Shown here piece by piece: positions 1 through 8,020 of a DNA stretch of 64,000 bases; positions within the stretch are counted from its first letter, which is position 1, and each line of letters starts with the position of its first letter. A program made the translations under genes and the position numbers. This stretch comes from Thalassoroseus pseudoceratinae. Lineage in GTDB: Bacteria > Planctomycetota > Planctomycetia > Planctomycetales > Planctomycetaceae. The stretch covers positions 1,321,125-1,385,124 of the forward strand of contig NZ_JAALXT010000001.1 in the NCBI RefSeq assembly GCF_011634775.1, written 5' to 3'. The notes under the pieces were generated by a model, which was given only the letters and a program-made list of their open reading frames with translations, ran no database searches and had not been told where the DNA came from.

Positions 1-1
1 G

Positions 2-1096
2 AAGACAAACGGATTTTGTGATTGGCCGGAAGCCGGTTGGGTGCATATCGGCTCTTTGGCAGGATCGACGAAGGAAGTTGCCTACTATTCGAGTCGGACG
101 GATCACGTAATCACAATCGACTTGAGAGGAATCGACGGATCGGAGCTTACAGACGGGAGCGTCAACGACGTTGTTACGCCGGTTTCCGGTTTGCTCCTGG
201 CCAAAGAGGAACTGACAGACGGAGCCATACAGGACATAAGCGGCGGCGGTTCGCCAAGCGGACTCACGTTTGAAATGCCAGCTTCCGCAACCTATGGAGT
301 CGATCTTGGCGACTTGGAAAATGATGAATCCATTGGCTTATGGATTCAGCGATCAATCAACGAGTACGTCGAAGCTTCGGCGGAAATTGAAAACAAAATC
401 ATTGTGCAGTATACGATCAACGGCACGACATATACCGAGGCTCTTTCCGGTTTGTGGCGTGCGGAAGATACAAGCCTTGAACGGTACGAGCTTCACGTCG
501 GAGAGAACGCCGAGCCTGATCTTTCCGCAACGCCAACGGCGACGTTTTCAAGCTTGCCTTATAGTTCCTTGAGTCTAGCGGCAGGAAATACATACTACCT
601 TCTGACAAACTATAGGAACCGATACAACCTAGTTTCTCAAGGAATCGACAGTACAATAATCATTGTTGACGACGACGGAAACCAAGAAACAGAACCGCCA
701 ACGGCTCCAGAAGTGATTTCTTTCCGTGCTGGAATCGGTGGCGTTCTGACGGTTGAAGCGGTCTATTTCTATGAACTCGATTCCGAAGACGTCCGTGCCG
801 ATCAAGCAAGAATCTATATGACGTTCGACGGCACGAATCCCGATCCTGACAACGACTCTCCGGTTGCGACTCTCGATATTGTCGAGTCTGACGGCTTCGG
901 CTTCATTTCCTATACGTCTTCGGCTCAAAGCAATGGAACAACCGGCAAAGTAATTGTGAGAACTTACCGAAGCTCCGGCGAAGTAGAATCGGAGAACACG
1001 GACATACATACAACGACGGCGGATACAACGGCTCCAAGCGGCGGAACGCTCAAAGGCGGCTGGCGAGGCGTTGCCGAAGCCAAAGACGAAGGTTGA
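2..1096 (+). CDS. Partial phage-like virion or tail protein (5' end outside window)
   Basis: The reading frame is open from the first bases of the window, so the true start lies upstream; a GTG at 41 is only an internal candidate. The visible 364 residues are Thr/Ser/Asp-rich and look like beta-sandwich, with an IIVDDD segment and a Pro/Thr linker (TEPPTAPEV) near residue 230 that resembles the hinge before a fibronectin-like domain. There is no membrane segment. It is the first visible member of a compact forward cluster; the next gene starts 3 bp after its stop. Base composition is more AT-rich and its CTT/GAA codon use differs from the chromosomal genes further right. Phage structural role is inferred from context and composition; the family is not recognised. 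Confidence 0.6.
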   Translation, partial: KTNGFCDWPEAGWVHIGSLAGSTKEVAYYSSRTDHVITIDLRGIDGSELTDGSVNDVVTPVSGLLLAKEELTDGAIQDISGGGSPSGLTFEMPASATYGVDLGDLENDESIGLWIQRSINEYVEASAEIENKIIVQYTINGTTYTEALSGLWRAEDTSLERYELHVGENAEPDLSATPTATFSSLPYSSLSLAAGNTYYLLTNYRNRYNLVSQGIDSTIIIVDDDGNQETEPPTAPEVISFRAGIGGVLTVEAVYFYELDSEDVRADQARIYMTFDGTNPDPDNDSPVATLDIVESDGFGFISYTSSAQSNGTTGKVIVRTYRSSGEVESENTDIHTTTADTTAPSGGTLKGGWRGVAEAKDEG

Positions 1097-1099
1097 TAT

Positions 1100-3178
1100 A
1101 TGCCAAGTATCCCAAACAACTATAGTTCGCCGAGCATCTTTCCAACTGTGCGGGGCTTCGTGCAAATCCGGCAAAATTGGGCCGATGATTGGCAGTATGT
1201 CCAATACTTACAACCGATCCGCTGTGAAGAGATGGCCGCTCCGAATGTCGGCACGGCTCAACTCAAATACGACTTCGGCAGTATCAAGAGAGAGAACGCT
1301 TCTTCTTTTGTGACGTACCTTCCCGAAGAGCTTCGAGATTATTACGTCAGAATCCTAGTTCAGAACGGAAGCAACGAGCTTGTTCCGATCTTTGTCGGCG
1401 TAATCGTTGACGATGAAACCGAGTACCTTACAAACTCTAGTCTGTCGGGAACGCAGACGGTCACGGCCTACGATCTCAAATACCTTCTGGAGCGTGAACG
1501 ACTCGACAAAGCATACGTTACTCAAGACGACGAAGTTTATACTCTTGATTGGTGCCCCGAATTCAACAGACGAGTCGGCAGGCATCAAAGCCGAATCCAA
1601 GGCAACGCTTCCGAAGAACCAACGCTTGAAGAAACCGAGCCCGGAGACGTCAAGACTTTTGGCGGTCCCGGTTTCTTCAACACTTATACCGGATGGACTG
1701 CTGCCGACGTGATTTGGTACGTCCTCGAATACTTTACGCCTGACGAATTGACGTTCCGACTTGCCGACATCAAGAATTCACAAGATGAATTTGTACTGTC
1801 CAAGAAAATTGAAGTCTGGAACTTCGCTGGCGCAACTCCGCTGGACGTCCTCAACAGACTGATCGACCGCAAGCAAGGCTTAGGCTGGAAGCTTCGCATC
1901 AACAGCGACGACGAAATTGAAATCCAAGTCTTCTCGATTCTTGATATTCCATTCAATCTTGGCGGAATCGAAATCCCGGCCAACGAGTATCAAACCGATC
2001 TAGCTCTTGCCGATTCCTTTCCGGCAACGCACTTGCTCGACAATCTCAACTTCAACGTGACGAATTCGAACAAGTACGACGAAATCCTTGTCCGTGGCGA
2101 ACGGATTCAAGTGATGGCAACCTTCAGTGTCGAAGACGACATGACAGCGGGTTGGGGCGACGACGACGAAGCCGACTACAAGACCGGCAGTCAGGGAGAC
2201 AATCCAACGACGAACGATGAAATGCGATCGGCGTCAAAGTACGAAGACATTTTTTCCAAGTTCGTTTTGCCCGACGATTGGAACGGAACGATCGGTGAGA
2301 ACGCCGAGAACATTCTTCCCAATCCTGGCGACGATGGAAGCGTATCATTCGATTCGACGAACGAAGACGGCGAAGAAGTCACCTTGCATTGGTGGCGACA
2401 TAACAAAATCTTCATGCGGAATCTCTTTGTTGGCGAAGACGGCAACGACGAAGGCGAACTATTGCCACTTTTGGCGTTTGTCGCCGATACCGAAGACGGT
2501 GCCTTGCACGAAGCGACAGACAAAACGTACCGAGCCGACAAAATGTCAAAGTCAAATGAATACTTGAAAGACATTTCTGTTGAGCCGCTCGATACTCAAC
2601 TAGGAGTACGGTTCAAGGTGACGCCGAATCATTACATAGCTTTAGGTAATTGGGAATATGAACCGGCAGAAAACGCCGATCCTGAAGTTTCCTATGCTTA
2701 CAGTACGACGGTTGAGCCGGAACTTGATTACAACAAATTCACAGTCACGGCAGCATTTGAAACTGATAAGCGGCAACAAATCAAAGTCGGCAACTCGGAG
2801 AATCCCAAGCGTCGTCTTGTGATCGACGTCCCCGATTGCCACTACTGGTATGCTTCGGCGGCAGCGATATATAAGACCGACGAAGACGGCAACGGCGTTA
2901 CCGTTGAAGATCAAGTCATTCGAGACGACGTCAATAAGCTCAAAGCTGTCGCCGTTGCGGCGGCAGCGTGGTTTAGCCGAGAGCGTCAAGCCGTGCAAAT
3001 CCCGATCAAGTCGCTTGGCATATATCTTCCGGTTGGTTGCTTGGTCAACGGTATATCGGGATTCAACTTGAGAGAGAGCGTGAAGACGGTCGTCACTGCA
3101 AGGCAACTCGACTTCCAAAACAATCAGACTTTGATTCGGACGGCATACGACGAAATCGATTTCGTGGGGGTAATTTGA
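1100..3178 (+). CDS. Phage tail-tip/baseplate-hub-like protein
   Basis: A 692-residue soluble protein beginning at ATG 1100, 3 bp after the previous stop. The N-terminal 140 residues (YVRILVQNG, VTAYDLKYLLER) and the middle section (ATPLDVLNRLIDRKQGLGW near residue 245) resemble the hub or tip proteins of contractile and siphophage tails, where a domain with a swapped-in helical segment precedes further beta domains. The sequence is acidic throughout, with Asp/Glu-rich loops. The C-terminal part (SLGIYLPVGCLVNGIS) is beta-rich. It sits in a phage-style operon and overlaps the next gene by 4 bp. The tail-tip assignment is inference from fold-like patterns and position, not a firm family match; a profile search would decide. 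Confidence 0.5.
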   Translation: MPSIPNNYSSPSIFPTVRGFVQIRQNWADDWQYVQYLQPIRCEEMAAPNVGTAQLKYDFGSIKRENASSFVTYLPEELRDYYVRILVQNGSNELVPIFVGVIVDDETEYLTNSSLSGTQTVTAYDLKYLLERERLDKAYVTQDDEVYTLDWCPEFNRRVGRHQSRIQGNASEEPTLEETEPGDVKTFGGPGFFNTYTGWTAADVIWYVLEYFTPDELTFRLADIKNSQDEFVLSKKIEVWNFAGATPLDVLNRLIDRKQGLGWKLRINSDDEIEIQVFSILDIPFNLGGIEIPANEYQTDLALADSFPATHLLDNLNFNVTNSNKYDEILVRGERIQVMATFSVEDDMTAGWGDDDEADYKTGSQGDNPTTNDEMRSASKYEDIFSKFVLPDDWNGTIGENAENILPNPGDDGSVSFDSTNEDGEEVTLHWWRHNKIFMRNLFVGEDGNDEGELLPLLAFVADTEDGALHEATDKTYRADKMSKSNEYLKDISVEPLDTQLGVRFKVTPNHYIALGNWEYEPAENADPEVSYAYSTTVEPELDYNKFTVTAAFETDKRQQIKVGNSENPKRRLVIDVPDCHYWYASAAAIYKTDEDGNGVTVEDQVIRDDVNKLKAVAVAAAAWFSRERQAVQIPIKSLGIYLPVGCLVNGISGFNLRESVKTVVTARQLDFQNNQTLIRTAYDEIDFVGVI

Positions 3179-3468
3179 GCGAACATGAAGATGAAATCAA
3201 AAGACTAAAGTCGGAAGTCGCCAAACTGAAGGCAATGCTCGGTAATCTACCGAGTAGCTTTCCAACTGGCAGTGGCAAGGCCGGTATCATCGTTTGCGAA
3301 CTCGACGAAGACTTGTCGGCGAACGGTTCCGCCGATGCTAGTCACGGCAATCTAACGATCAAAGTATATGACGCTCTCTCGGCAAGCATCGACAGCGGTA
3401 CGACTGTGATTGCGATGCAAGAATGGGGGACTGGCAAATGGTATGTGATAGCGGCGGCATGTGAATAA
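3175..3468 (+). CDS. Small coiled-coil phage-like protein
   Basis: A 97-residue protein. I chose the TTG start at 3175 because it overlaps the upstream stop (TTGA, 3175-3178), has a GGGGG Shine-Dalgarno-like run a few bases before it, and gives a protein that begins directly with a charged coiled coil (EDEIKRLKSEVAKLKAML). The open frame upstream of this point only shadows the previous gene. The C-terminal 70 residues are beta-type (GIIVCELDED, TTVIAMQEWGTGKWYVI). A coiled coil followed by a small beta domain is a common layout for trimeric phage attachment or tip accessory proteins, which fits the position between the hub-like gene and the beta-propeller-like gene. Function is not known. Confidence 0.55.
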   Translation: MSEHEDEIKRLKSEVAKLKAMLGNLPSSFPTGSGKAGIIVCELDEDLSANGSADASHGNLTIKVYDALSASIDSGTTVIAMQEWGTGKWYVIAAACE

Positions 3469-4823
3469 TGGCATATAGTAGATTTGATCCAGGTTGCTGT
3501 TGTGGCTCCGCTCGGATTGCATGTTGTCACTTGCCTTGCACGACGGAGCTTGACGAGAACGAAGAGCCGACCAAATACGGCAACGTTTCTATGCTCGATC
3601 TCGAAGGCAATCTTCTTTGGACTTACAATTGGGATTCTAGCTCGGATGTTCTGACACGGCAGAAGCCGATTTCGTGCGTTCTCGACTCGGCAAGGAACGT
3701 CTACGTTTATTGGTTCGATGGAGCAAGAGTCGCATCGGATCGGACTGTCAATCCCGTCTATGCAACTGACGATCTTCAAGCAGGCGGTTGCTTCAAGCTC
3801 AACAAGAGCGGCGTTCTACAATGGAGCGTTGACTTCGGCACAATATCGCCTGACTTCTTCCATAATGATGCTATTCCGCCGAGAATGTCTCTCGCCTATG
3901 ATGAAGAATCCGTATACGTCGGCTCGATGTGCAATACTGACGGCGTTTTCTTTCACCGATTGGATTGTGAAACCGGCGAAACAATTCAGACATTCGGCAG
4001 GGATGAAGGCTTGATTGCCGACGATGATTCTTTTGGTTGCGGCGTGGCTCCTTTGGACGATGGAAGCGTATGGCTTGTTGCCGCTCACGAACTCTTGCCT
4101 TGTTTAGTGGCCGAAGACGGCAGCGGAGCAATCTTTCAATTCGAAACATGGGCGATCGACAACAAGCCGCAGATAAGGCAGATTGTTCCAAACTTCGGCG
4201 GAGTCACGCCGGGCTTTATTGGAGCAACAGCTTGGAACGCCGACTCCGATTGCTTGAGTGGCATCGAATGCACTCCGCCTCACGGCGTGCAATGCGATCC
4301 ATGCGACGGCGAGCATAATCCGATGCTGATACGGTTCACAAGCAATAATCCCGCCGAAGACGAATACAACGCAACGTGGACCATCTGCGATCCGAACTTG
4401 TCAGGAACGGCAAATGACGTTCGGTTCTTTCAAGTACATAATGTCGCTCAGTCAGGCGGTTATTATGTCACTGGCGGCAATTCGGAATTGCTCATGTGGG
4501 ACGTTGACGACTTCTGCAACGCAACGGGAACCGGTTACAACCTTCACGCCTTCACAACGGCAGGAACCTACGCATGGAGCACGAAGGCACCGATTGCGAC
4601 AAGAGAAGGATCAACATACCTACCGATTCCGTCTGTCGAGAGTATCGCCGGGAACGAAGCGTATTTTGCAGTCGGCGTCGGTGCGAACTCGGAAAGCAAC
4701 GTGATCTTACTTCAGGCCAACAACGGCAATGAAGTCTTCGCAAAGCAACTGAGCGTATACCACGCCGAAGAACAAGAAGAGCATTCAACCAAAGTCAGCG
4801 TATGGGGAATCGCCATCAAATGA
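3468..4823 (+). CDS. Cys-rich, beta-propeller-like phage-region protein
   Basis: A 451-residue protein starting at ATG 3468, which shares its A with the upstream TAA (TAATG). The N-terminus has a dense cysteine cluster (GCCCGSARIACCHLPC). The rest shows repeated blades like those of PQQ/WD-type propellers: LDLEGNLLWTYNW near residue 45, FKLNKSGVLQWSVDF near 110, and DCETGETIQTF near 165. More cysteines occur in the middle (GIECTPPHGVQCDPCDGEHN). No signal peptide or membrane segment is seen. In the context of a tail operon this could be a receptor-binding or adsorption protein, but that is inference. The cysteine cluster suggests metal binding or disulfide-stabilised tips. It overlaps the next gene by 4 bp. 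Confidence 0.55.
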   Translation: MAYSRFDPGCCCGSARIACCHLPCTTELDENEEPTKYGNVSMLDLEGNLLWTYNWDSSSDVLTRQKPISCVLDSARNVYVYWFDGARVASDRTVNPVYATDDLQAGGCFKLNKSGVLQWSVDFGTISPDFFHNDAIPPRMSLAYDEESVYVGSMCNTDGVFFHRLDCETGETIQTFGRDEGLIADDDSFGCGVAPLDDGSVWLVAAHELLPCLVAEDGSGAIFQFETWAIDNKPQIRQIVPNFGGVTPGFIGATAWNADSDCLSGIECTPPHGVQCDPCDGEHNPMLIRFTSNNPAEDEYNATWTICDPNLSGTANDVRFFQVHNVAQSGGYYVTGGNSELLMWDVDDFCNATGTGYNLHAFTTAGTYAWSTKAPIATREGSTYLPIPSVESIAGNEAYFAVGVGANSESNVILLQANNGNEVFAKQLSVYHAEEQEEHSTKVSVWGIAIK

Positions 4824-5035
4824 TTGATTACTGCGAATGCTGCCGAGAACGTGAAGCCTTCCATTTCAATTCATATGCGTTGATTCCATCGACGTGCGAA
4901 TGCTCTTGCGGTTTTGATTGGCAGGCCGAGTCGCCATCGAAAGAAGTCGTGACGCCGAAGAAGCCGGTTAGTCTTCGGAAAGTCGAGCGGAAGAAGGGAT
5001 GCGGTTGCGGCAAGAAGCGGAAGGGACTTAGATAG
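4820..5035 (+). CDS. 71-aa Cys-rich basic protein, last gene of phage-like operon
   Basis: I chose the ATG at 4820, which overlaps the upstream stop as ATGA; an upstream in-frame ATG at 4802 is less likely. The 71 residues have two cysteine groups, CECC and CECSCGFDW, then a Lys/Arg-rich tail with GCGCGKKRKG. The CxCC/CxC spacing suggests a small zinc-binding or redox protein, possibly acting on nucleic acid because of the basic tail. It closes the forward operon. The 51 bp after it hold no clear terminator before the convergent PIN-like gene. The family is not recognised. Confidence 0.5.
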   Translation: MIDYCECCREREAFHFNSYALIPSTCECSCGFDWQAESPSKEVVTPKKPVSLRKVERKKGCGCGKKRKGLR

Positions 5036-5086
5036 GAAAAGCCGTTCAAGCATGTGTAGAGAGGATTCGAGTTCAACAACCCTCCT

Positions 5087-6295
5087 TCATTCTTCGTCAA
5101 ATAGAGTCGCTTGCTTGTGAATCATAACATTGCCTGGTTCGCTGGTGTCAATGGTCCAACCCTCAGATTCCAGCCTAGCCTTGAGCAGCGTTACTTCGAG
5201 GTTCAATTCAGTAAGCTCGTCCAACAATGGCCTTCCGGCTTCTTCAAACGCTTCTTGCGTCATATTCGACGATTGAACTGTGAGTAACTTGTACTCTTTG
5301 CTGATGTCAACTTGCTTCCGCAGGTAATGGTTTAGCCGATCGACTATCCGAGAAATTTCTATTGGAGTGTAGTATTCACTTTTCTTTTTGCGTTTGCGAT
5401 TCTCCCTGATTCTTCGACGGATGTCCTTCGTTTCCTGAACCAAGCCAGGCGAAGGTTCAACGCCAAGATACTTCGTTGCAGCATGAATAAAACGGTCATC
5501 CCGATAGAAGAGACAGCCAGCCTTTGATTTCTCGGTCATTTCCTGAATCAAACTGTGCTGAGGTTCTGAATGCCCTTCGGTCTTCTGCCACCAATTCTGT
5601 TTCTGGTCGCCTGTCACAAAAATCACAGGTTTGGATGATTCCTTATACTTGTTTAGAAGCTCAAGCCAGATGGTGACATCGCCCATCTTACGAAAAGAAT
5701 CCTTCTTGTCATCCGTCTCGCAATACGGTGGTCGAGAATCTTTTTTGCGTTGGTTGTATTCCTTCTCAACGCTGCTGGTGTCTAGCTTTTCACCCACTCG
5801 CTCATCTAAAATTTCTGACAATGCAAGGAGGATTTTATCGTCATGGACTAGGTCAAGGTGTGCCGACTTTTCAATCTCGTATTTTTCATCGACAACCTTC
5901 ACCATGCCCTCGATCATATTGTGGAGATTGTCTTTTTCAGCGTGACGTGCAAAGCCGCTTTCAATTCTCTTTTTTAGCTTTTCTAGCGTGCTCTTCACTT
6001 CTTCTTGTGGAGCGAATTGCTCTCGGATAACTATCTTCCTGTTGCGTGCAAATTCTGCCGCAACCGTATAAGGAACAAACAACCTATCTTTTATGCGTTG
6101 GAGAAGTGCAAGAAACTCTTCACGTTTTTCGGGGCTGTACCGGTACACGTTCAACAGAACGTTTGTGTCCAAGCAAAAGTCGGCAGTTTCCCATATCCGC
6201 TTGTGTTGCTCGGGCGTAAATGGGTGGTGCGATTCAATGATTTCTGAGAATTTCATGTTTCTGGCTTGCTGCAAAGTCTCGTTGTTCGATTCCAT
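5087..6295 (-). CDS. PIN-like domain nuclease (PIN_8/DUF4935-type)
   Basis: A 402-residue protein. The N-terminal half matches the PIN-like fold often annotated PIN_8: CLDTNVLLNVYRYS (Asp43), VPYTVAAEFARNR (Glu81), GDVTIW (Asp206) and VTGDQK (Asp230) supply the acidic residues expected of a Mg2+-dependent ribonuclease. The C-terminal 150 residues are highly charged and helical (RKRKKKSEYYTP, then a Leu-rich coiled coil), possibly a regulatory or oligomerisation part. It starts 4 bp after the stop of the HEPN-like gene, so the two form one transcript; the second Met (codon 14) is an alternative start. PIN-like proteins of this kind are often found in defence islands and near prophages, which fits here. 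Target RNA is unknown. Confidence 0.75.
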   Translation of the reverse strand: MESNNETLQQARNMKFSEIIESHHPFTPEQHKRIWETADFCLDTNVLLNVYRYSPEKREEFLALLQRIKDRLFVPYTVAAEFARNRKIVIREQFAPQEEVKSTLEKLKKRIESGFARHAEKDNLHNMIEGMVKVVDEKYEIEKSAHLDLVHDDKILLALSEILDERVGEKLDTSSVEKEYNQRKKDSRPPYCETDDKKDSFRKMGDVTIWLELLNKYKESSKPVIFVTGDQKQNWWQKTEGHSEPQHSLIQEMTEKSKAGCLFYRDDRFIHAATKYLGVEPSPGLVQETKDIRRRIRENRKRKKKSEYYTPIEISRIVDRLNHYLRKQVDISKEYKLLTVQSSNMTQEAFEEAGRPLLDELTELNLEVTLLKARLESEGWTIDTSEPGNVMIHKQATLFDEE

Positions 6296-6299
6296 ACGC

Positions 6300-6965
6300 C
6301 TACGCCGGATACCTACTCAAGAACCCCCGAATCCCAAGAAGCATGACTTCGACTTGGCTTTCGTCGAACTCTTCGTACTTTCCATGTGCTGCGCTGTTGC
6401 GAATCGCCAGCCATGCTTCAACCTGTTTCATTTCGTTTTGGTTGTAAACACTCGCTTTGCGCAGATCAGCATTCAACCGAGAAGCTTTCAACGGCTCGGA
6501 TTTCCCATTCTTCTTCGCCTCGATATCGACGCCGTTCTTCAAGCTCAGCTTCCGAAGATGCTCTTCGAGAACGCTTCCGGCGATTACTGCGGCCGGTTGT
6601 TTCAACGATTGTTCGTGAAGAAGGAACTCGGCCATTCCCAGGAAGTCGTCATAAAGTTCCGCATTGACGAGTTCACGGAATGAATCAAGGCAGTCTTCTG
6701 CAAAATCCGCCCGAAGCGCTTGAACAATCCCCGCCAGTTGATACACATCTCCCCATTCGGGGGTTATTGAGGTGTCCATCATTGATGACAAGTATTCGCT
6801 ATCAGACGGTGCGAGTCGTCGAATTGCCGCTTTCATCCGCACTACACAAGCATGTCTTTCATCGTCAGTACAATCTCGTCCGAAGTCAGAGAATCGATTG
6901 ATATTCTCAAAATCAATCAACACAGAATCCAAATGCCTGATCGCCGCTTCTTTGCTGATACTCAT
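6300..6965 (-). CDS. HEPN-like protein with RNSAAH motif
   Basis: A 221-residue all-helical protein. Near the C-terminus it carries RNSAAH (Arg189 to His194), an exact Rx4H motif, which in HEPN-superfamily ribonucleases forms the composite active site on dimerisation. Before it comes a helical pair with an ExxLRK-type segment (AGSVLEEHLRKLSLKNG near residue 130). The start at 6965 has AGAGG about 8 bp upstream. It is the first gene of a reverse two-gene unit with the PIN-like nuclease. HEPN proteins act as toxins, as RNases in abortive infection or as scaffolds. Which applies here, and whether the partner PIN protein is effector or modulator, cannot be told from sequence. Confidence 0.7.
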   Translation of the reverse strand: MSISKEAAIRHLDSVLIDFENINRFSDFGRDCTDDERHACVVRMKAAIRRLAPSDSEYLSSMMDTSITPEWGDVYQLAGIVQALRADFAEDCLDSFRELVNAELYDDFLGMAEFLLHEQSLKQPAAVIAGSVLEEHLRKLSLKNGVDIEAKKNGKSEPLKASRLNADLRKASVYNQNEMKQVEAWLAIRNSAAHGKYEEFDESQVEVMLLGIRGFLSRYPA

Positions 6966-7625
6966 TGCTGCCTCTTGTTTTTATGCCGTAAACGGTCTGG
7001 ACACAAAAAACGGCTGTCGGTTCGAATGGATCACATTTTTGTTTCATGGTCCTTCCATCGTTCAGACGAGCGAATGAGCCACTATACACAACGCCACCAG
7101 CAGTGCAAGACAACAATTGAGCAAGCATGATTGCATGCCCGGCAAAAGCAGAAAGCTCCCACCGCATTGCGGTGGGAGCTTCTGTGACTAACGGGGGCGT
7201 TCTTTCAGCCAAAGCCAGAACTATACGGTTCCGACCACAGCCGACACGATCGCCGCACCGTCAGCCAAAGATGGAAGAGTGAACATCACTACTTCTCCGG
7301 CTGAGGGAACAGATTGCCAGTCGATGAGTTGGCAATTGGTTCAATCGGCGATCAGGTTCTCGGCCACGGCTACTGCCATTTACCAACGACGTGGTTTTCT
7401 CTGGCTCTGCCCCAATTACGCAATCTTTGTTTCGGTTATGCTCATCGAACCAATGAATTCGTCCATTGGTAGCGGAATCATATAATGGAGAATTTGTACA
7501 GACTATCGTGAACTCGGAGAATCCAAGAACGAAAATCACTTTCTATCAGAACTTTCGCAACCTAATCGACTGGTCATTTTCCCGCCGAAAAATTGCCCAC
7601 GGAATTGCCCATAAAGTTGCCCACG
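6966..7625. other. Intergenic stretch between accessory genes and tRNA-Val
   Basis: About 660 bp without a convincing gene. It holds the HEPN-PIN upstream region, a perfect 13-bp hairpin (7153-7181) and a run of 12-nt periodic TTGCCCAC units (7593-7637, partly in the tRNA terminator). A short forward frame, 7466-7675, ends in a motif of the form IAHGIAHKVAHE. Similar AH-repeats sometimes end planctomycete integrases next to tRNAs, but the rest of the frame shows no integrase motif, so I do not call it a gene. Confidence 0.5.
7153..7181. terminator. Perfect 13-bp hairpin, terminator-like
   Basis: AAGCTCCCACCGC (7153-7165), loop ATT, then GCGGTGGGAGCTT (7169-7181). Read on the minus strand it is followed by a T-rich stretch (CTTTCTGCTTTTG), so it could end reverse transcription. 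No recognisable reverse gene lies immediately upstream of it. Confidence 0.5.
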
Positions 7626-7637
7626 AAAAATGCCCAC
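7593..7637 (+). repeat. Four short TTGCCCAC-type units at 12-13 nt spacing
   Basis: TTGCCCAC (7593), TTGCCCAT (7605), TTGCCCAC (7617) and ATGCCCAC (7630) recur with 12, 12 and 13 nt spacing. The last unit is the left arm of the tRNA terminator hairpin. Such iteron-like spacing, about one helical turn, beside a tRNA could be recombinase arm-type sites or a decayed gene end. Confidence 0.45.
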
Positions 7638-7666
7638 AAGGGCTTGTCGTAAGTCCTTGTGGGCAT
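7624..7666 (-). terminator. Rho-independent terminator of tRNA-Val
   Basis: The arms 7630-7641 (ATGCCCACAAGG) and 7655-7666 (CCTTGTGGGCAT) pair perfectly over 12 bp, and the inner GCTT/AAGT pairs extend the stem. On the minus strand the hairpin is followed by TTTTTCG, and it lies 12 bp downstream of the tRNA 3' end. Confidence 0.8.
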
Positions 7667-7677
7667 TTGAGTTAGAA

Positions 7678-7751
7678 TGGACGTGACAGGACTCGAACCT
7701 GTGACCTCCACGATGTCAACGTGGCGATCTAGCCAACTGATCTACACGTCC
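7678..7751 (-). tRNA. tRNA-Val (anticodon GAC)
   Basis: On the minus strand the sequence folds as a complete cloverleaf: acceptor GGACGTG/CACGTCC, D stem GATC/GATC with GG in the loop, anticodon stem CCACG/CGTGG around the loop TTGACAT (anticodon GAC, reading GUC/GUU valine codons), and T stem ACAGG/CCTGT around TTCGAGT. The discriminator base is A. CCA is not encoded, since TTC follows. Its 3' end points left, towards the phage-like genes and the HEPN-PIN pair, which is the orientation expected if the tRNA 3' end served as the integration site. Confidence 0.95.
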
Positions 7752-8020
7752 GTTGGTGTGTCTACGAAATGTATGTCGGGGGAAGGAAATTGTCAAACGC
7801 TTGAAGGCAGGAAACCAGAAAATCGGTGGGTTTTTCGGCCGGAAGTTATAGACGATGATGGACAGCCAGTGCTGTTTTCGTCAAAATGCTGTGTCTTTCG
7901 ACCAGTTGAAAACTGTTTACAACTCACCCGAACGGGTGTTATCCGGCGAACTTCGGTCTTCACGAATCGATTGGAACTGAATCGCCGACACTCAAGACCG
8001 TGATACGGTCAGGAGACTTC

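Noticed and set aside
5058-5080. GGATTCGAGTTC resembling a tRNA T-arm, considered as an attachment-site copy
   Set aside because: It matches the tRNA-Val 3' end at only scattered bases, has no paired stem, and shows no acceptor sequence.
7466-7675. Possible integrase 3' remnant (69 aa, ending near IAHGIAHKVAHE)
   Set aside because: The tail resembles integrase ends near tRNAs, but no catalytic R-H-R-Y motif is present and the last 20 codons are the tRNA terminator hairpin. Kept only as a remark.
7677-8003. Forward 108-aa frame with GLEPVTSTMSTWRS
   Set aside because: The first part is simply the complement of the tRNA-Val gene read as protein, a well-known artefact.
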